Source: Thioglobus_B sp964558405 (lineage in GTDB: Bacteria > Pseudomonadota > Gammaproteobacteria > PS1 > Pseudothioglobaceae). From it: DNA of 64,000 bases. A program made the translations under genes and the position numbers. The notes beneath the pieces were generated by a model. That model saw only the letters and a list, made by a program, of their open reading frames with translations. It had not been told where the DNA came from and ran no database searches. Positions 60,829 through 64,000 of the stretch are shown in pieces. The stretch spans positions 1-64,000 of the forward strand of contig CAZLDG010000001.1 in the NCBI GenBank assembly GCA_964558405.1, given 5' to 3'. Numbering within the stretch: the stretch's first letter is position 1; every line of letters starts with the position of its first letter.

Positions 60829-61368
60829 ATGTTTAATATCAATTCCAAAAATCAAGCCAGTAATCAGCCTGCTGATACCGACGAGCAAAAATTACCCGAA
60901 TCTATCTTCGAGCAAAACAAACAAAAAGAGCAAGAGCGACAAAGCAAAACTGTCATCTCTAAAGGTTGTGTGATTCGCGGAGAAGTCTCAGGTGATAACG
61001 ACATAGAAGTACTAGGCACTATCGAAGGCTCGGTGTCTTTAAATGGCAACACCTTTAGTGTGGAAGAATCGGCTCAGGTGAATGCCAATATTTCTGCCAA
61101 ACACGTTAATATCAACGGCAATGTGGTGGGCAATATCGAGGCGATTGAAAAGATTGTGATTAACGACACTGGCAAGGTTACCGGTGATATGGTTGCCCCT
61201 AAAGTGGTACTGAAAGATGGCTCTTACTTTAAGGGTGGTATTTCTATGGTGGAGAACAAGGTCAAATCAACACCGGTTAATAGCACCGCAGCCAAAGCTA
61301 AACCTGCCGCCAAATCAGCTGAAAAAACCAAAACTGAAGCGCCTAAAGCACAAGCAGATTTAATTTAA
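60829..61368 (+). CDS. Bactofilin (polymer-forming cytoskeletal protein)
   Basis: A 179-aa protein of the DUF583/bactofilin family: a flexible polar N-terminus (1-43), a right-handed beta-helix core (about 44-142; VISKGCVIRGEVSGDNDIEV, NINGNVVGNIEAIEKIVIND) and an Ala/Lys/Thr-rich tail. Bactofilins polymerise without nucleotide and place cell-wall enzymes or scaffolds. No peptidase or murein hydrolase partner is adjacent. It has its own promoter and lies after azlCD; its stop is 9 bp from the 3' end of tRNA-Ser on the other strand. Confidence 0.9.
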   Translation: MFNINSKNQASNQPADTDEQKLPESIFEQNKQKEQERQSKTVISKGCVIRGEVSGDNDIEVLGTIEGSVSLNGNTFSVEESAQVNANISAKHVNINGNVVGNIEAIEKIVINDTGKVTGDMVAPKVVLKDGSYFKGGISMVENKVKSTPVNSTAAKAKPAAKSAEKTKTEAPKAQADLI

Positions 61369-61377
61369 AAAAAAATA

Positions 61378-61465
61378 TGGTGGAGAGAGAGGGATTCGAA
61401 CCCTCGGTACGTTACCGTACACACGCTTTCCAAGCGTGCTCATTCGGCCGCTCTGACATCTCTCC
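61378..61465 (-). tRNA. tRNA-Ser (anticodon GGA)
   Basis: An 88-nt class II tRNA with a 7-bp acceptor stem (GGAGAGA / TCTCTCC), the anticodon loop TTGGAAA in the stem CACGC/GCGTG, a long variable arm (GTACG/CGTAC), T-arm GAGGGTTCGAATCCCTC and an encoded CCA. The discriminator reads A73, while most bacterial tRNA-Ser have G73. Its 5' end is 8 bases after the metG stop on the same strand. Nine Ts follow 3' of it, which may end transcription. Confidence 0.95.
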
Positions 61466-61473
61466 GAAACTGT

Positions 61474-63483
61474 TTAACTGATTTTCATCCCCGGCTTAGC
61501 GCCTGAATCTGGGGATAGAATATGCAAGGACTTGCCATCGCCGGCCGCTAGCACCATGCCTTCTGAGATGCCGAATTTCATCTTTCTTGGTGCAAGATTA
61601 GCCACCATCACCGTTAGGCGTCCTTCCAAATCTTCTGCTTTGTAATGCGCTTTGATACCGGCGAATACATTGCGTGTATTCTCTTCACCAATATCCAGGG
61701 TTAGCTGCAAGAGTTTGTCTGCACCTTCCACATTATTGGCTTTCACAATCTTGGCCACTCTTAGCTCTACTTTTGCAAAATCTTCGATGCTGATCATGTT
61801 TGACTCTTCCTTGGGTTGTTCTTTCGCAGGGGCTTGTGCAATCGCTTCTTTCGAGGCTTCAATCACATTGGCAATCTGCTCATCTTCAATACGTGCCATT
61901 AGTGGCTTAAATTTGTTAATTTGATGCTTGGTAAGTGGGTGCTTTAAATCATCCCAGTTTAGCGTGTCTACATTTAAAAACGCTTGTGCTTTGTCCGCCA
62001 TCACGGGTAGTACCGGCTTAAGATAAGTCACCAATACTCTAAACAGGTTAAGCGCCAAAGAAGCCACATCGTGCACCTTGGCTTCCATGCCCTGCTCTTT
62101 AATTAACTGCCAAGGTTTGTGCTCATCGATATATTGATTGGCACGATCGGCCAGTTTCATAATCTCACGCATGGCTTGGTTGTAATTACGCGCCTCGTAC
62201 AAAGCGGCAATCTCTGCGCCTTTGGCAACAAAATCGTTATACAACTCAGACTCAATCGCATAAGCCGATAGCGTCTTGTCAAATTTTTTCACCACAAAGC
62301 CCGCGCTACGCGAAGCAATATTCACCACTTTGCCAACCAGATCAGAATTAACACGCTGCTTAAAATCTTCCAGATTTAGATCGATATCATCAATCTTATG
62401 TGAAAGCTTATAAGCGTAGTAATAACGCAAATACTCAGGATTTAGATGATCCAAGTAAGTTCTGGCCTGGATAAAGGTGCCACGCGATTTACTCATCTTT
62501 TGACCGTTAACCGTTAAAAAGCCGTGCGAGTAAATCGCATTTGGGGTGCGATAATCTGAACCCATCAACATCGCTGGCCAGAATAAGGCGTGGAAATAAA
62601 CAATATCCTTACCAATGAAATGATAGAGTTCGGTCTTCGAGTCTTTGTTGAAGTACTCATCAAAATCCAAACCTTGTTCGCTACAGAGTTTTTTGAAACT
62701 GGCCATATAGCCAATCGGTGCATCTAACCAAACGTAGAAATATTTGTTCTCAACGCCGGGAATTTGAAAACCAAAATATGGCGCATCACGTGAGATATCC
62801 CATTGCTGCAGACCTTGCTCAAACCATTCGGCCAGCTTGTTAGAAATTTCTTCTTGCAAATGTCCGGCTGCGGTCCAGTCTTTAAGCTGAGACTCAAACT
62901 GAGGCAGGTCAAAGAAATAATGCTCCGAGTCTTTAGTAATTGGGGTGGCGCCTGAGACTGCAGATTTGGCGTTTTTTAACTCAGTTGGTGAATAGGTTGC
63001 ACCGCAAGCCTCGCAATTATCACCGTATTGATCGATAGCACCACACTTAGGACAATCGCCTTTGATAAAACGATCAGGTAAGAACATTTGCTTTTCAGGG
63101 TCAAAGGCTTGCGAGATCGTGCGCGTTTTAATATAGCCTGCCGCATTGAGCTTATTATAAATGCCAGCTGAAATTTCACGATTTTCTTCACTATGGGTTG
63201 AGTGGTACTGACTAAAACCAATAGAAAATTCTTTAAAATCCGCCTGGTGGCGCTCGCTCACGCCAGCAATTAGCTCTTCTGGACTAATACCCAGCTCATT
63301 GGCTTTGAGCATAATAGGTGTACCATGGGCATCATCAGCACAGACGTAGTGACACTCATGACCCATCATTTGTTGAAAGCGCACCCAAATATCGGTTTGA
63401 ATATATTCCAACAAATGCCCCAGGTGGATTTCACCATTGGCATAAGGCAGAGCTGAAGTTACTAAGATTTTGCGCTGAGTCAT
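61474..63483 (-). CDS. metG: Methionyl-tRNA synthetase
   Basis: MetG (669 aa; E. coli 677), a class I synthetase. HLGH at 20-23 is the HIGH motif, KMSKS at 329-333, and a zinc knuckle uses C144, C147, C157 and C160. A C-terminal EMAP-like tRNA-binding domain (about 565-669, IEDFAKVELRVAKIVKANNV) follows a charged linker, so it belongs to the homodimeric long form. Divergent from mrp, the usual gammaproteobacterial arrangement. Confidence 0.97.
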   Translation of the reverse strand: MTQRKILVTSALPYANGEIHLGHLLEYIQTDIWVRFQQMMGHECHYVCADDAHGTPIMLKANELGISPEELIAGVSERHQADFKEFSIGFSQYHSTHSEENREISAGIYNKLNAAGYIKTRTISQAFDPEKQMFLPDRFIKGDCPKCGAIDQYGDNCEACGATYSPTELKNAKSAVSGATPITKDSEHYFFDLPQFESQLKDWTAAGHLQEEISNKLAEWFEQGLQQWDISRDAPYFGFQIPGVENKYFYVWLDAPIGYMASFKKLCSEQGLDFDEYFNKDSKTELYHFIGKDIVYFHALFWPAMLMGSDYRTPNAIYSHGFLTVNGQKMSKSRGTFIQARTYLDHLNPEYLRYYYAYKLSHKIDDIDLNLEDFKQRVNSDLVGKVVNIASRSAGFVVKKFDKTLSAYAIESELYNDFVAKGAEIAALYEARNYNQAMREIMKLADRANQYIDEHKPWQLIKEQGMEAKVHDVASLALNLFRVLVTYLKPVLPVMADKAQAFLNVDTLNWDDLKHPLTKHQINKFKPLMARIEDEQIANVIEASKEAIAQAPAKEQPKEESNMISIEDFAKVELRVAKIVKANNVEGADKLLQLTLDIGEENTRNVFAGIKAHYKAEDLEGRLTVMVANLAPRKMKFGISEGMVLAAGDGKSLHILSPDSGAKPGMKIS

Positions 63484-63576
63484 AAAGGTTATATTACAAA
63501 TAGGCCTATTAATATTAAGGACGGCTTATATGGTTATACGATAAAATAGCGTATTTTACTTAATGGAGCTAGTTTT

Positions 63577-64000
63577 ATGGCGGATTTAACCCAGAATCAA
63601 GTCGAAGAAATTTTATCTGGCGTGATTGACGTACACACTGAGCAAGACATTGTTTCTTCTAATGCTGTTGAGGCAATTAATATTGATAGTGATGCTGTTG
63701 AAATTCAAGTGGTGCTCAACTATCCAGCCAAAAGCTATCATCCAACTCTAAGCGAGAACATCACCCAAGCACTTAGCGCTGCTGGCATTAACAATGCCAA
63801 GGTGAGTATTGACACTAAGATTTCAAAATACTCCACGCAAAAAGGCGTTGAAGCCTTGCCAGAAGTGAAAAACATCATTGCTGTTGCCTCAGGCAAAGGT
63901 GGTGTGGGTAAATCAACCACCTCAGTAAACCTAGCACTAGCCTTGCAAGCTGAAGGCGCCAAAGTGGCGATTTTAGATGCAGATATCTACGGCCCTTCAC
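63577..64000 (+). CDS. apbC: Mrp/ApbC Fe-S cluster carrier (truncated by window edge)
   Basis: The first 141 residues of an Mrp-type P-loop ATPase. Residues 1-80 are the DUF59/MIP18-like domain (QVEEILSGVIDVHTEQDIV), then the deviant Walker A ASGKGGVGKSTTSVNLALA near 107-124 and LDADIYGPS. Mrp proteins assemble and deliver Fe-S clusters. The start ATG at 63577 has GGAG 8 nt upstream. The gene runs off the right end of the window; nothing in the visible part is broken. Confidence 0.93.
   Translation, partial: MADLTQNQVEEILSGVIDVHTEQDIVSSNAVEAINIDSDAVEIQVVLNYPAKSYHPTLSENITQALSAAGINNAKVSIDTKISKYSTQKGVEALPEVKNIIAVASGKGGVGKSTTSVNLALALQAEGAKVAILDADIYGPS

Overview
The window is a gene-dense, AT-rich stretch of bacterial chromosome with about 55 protein genes, one tRNA and no sign of prophage, insertion sequences or CRISPR. 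The gene set is Gram-negative gammaproteobacterial: LptD, SurA, BamA, Skp/OmpH, LpxD, FabZ, LpxA, RpoH, RNase T, ApaG/ApaH, YfbU and YbeD. Compact packing, short intergenic spaces, many overlapping starts and stops, and a mix with NnrS/hemerythrin, dimeric-type dUTPase and HisZ suggest a streamlined marine or symbiotic lineage such as the SUP05/Thioglobus sulfur oxidisers. That placement is inference from gene content only.

Layout. 1-3.6 kb: yfbU, then a Kef-type antiporter followed by a ferredoxin-reductase fusion. 3.6-7.6 kb: nrdA-nrdB-ferredoxin (class Ia ribonucleotide reductase) behind a promoter overlapped by the first of two NrdR boxes. 7.6-10.5 kb (minus): dimeric dUTPase, selD and mnmH. 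10.6-13.0 kb: pxpABC 5-oxoprolinase. 13.0-14.0 kb (minus): a stand-alone ArgA-like acetyltransferase and RNase T. 14.1-15.8 kb: ilvD. 15.8-22.3 kb (minus): hflK-hflC-hisZ-purA-rnr. 22.4-26.2 kb: lptD-surA-rlmB. 26.2-30.5 kb (minus): moxR, nnrS, hemerythrin, a DUF2201/VWA protein and a rhodanese. 30.6-32.4 kb: ybeD-lipB-lipA (lipoate). 32.5-37.2 kb (minus): an RND pump with its adaptor. 37.4-40.2 kb: pdxA-ksgA-apaG-apaH. 40.2-41.0 kb (minus): dapF. 41.1-50.3 kb: an envelope run DUF971-rseP-bamA-ompH-lpxD-fabZ-lpxA-murJ-yggX-gmk. 50.4-53.2 kb: rpoH-groES-groEL. 53.3-57.5 kb: parE-queC, acpP-fabF. 57.5-59.7 kb (minus): a small exported or membrane protein and oligopeptidase A. 59.8-61.4 kb: azlCD and a bactofilin. 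61.4-63.5 kb (minus): metG followed directly by tRNA-Ser(GGA). 63.6 kb to the end: the start of an Mrp/ApbC Fe-S carrier.

Two 100-N gaps, in selD and in pxpA, are each flanked by an exact 55-bp duplication. Removing the gap and one copy restores a single full-length frame in both genes, so they look like false gaps left by the assembler and not like broken genes.

The least conventional region is the moxR-nnrS-hemerythrin-DUF2201-rhodanese block at 26.2-30.5 kb. It looks like a co-transcribed NO-response or metalloprotein-maturation cassette. The rest is mostly well-known housekeeping, with some lineage-specific variants: single-parvulin SurA, short N-acetylglutamate-synthase-like protein, RNase R without its basic tail, and an RND permease with a long charged tail.
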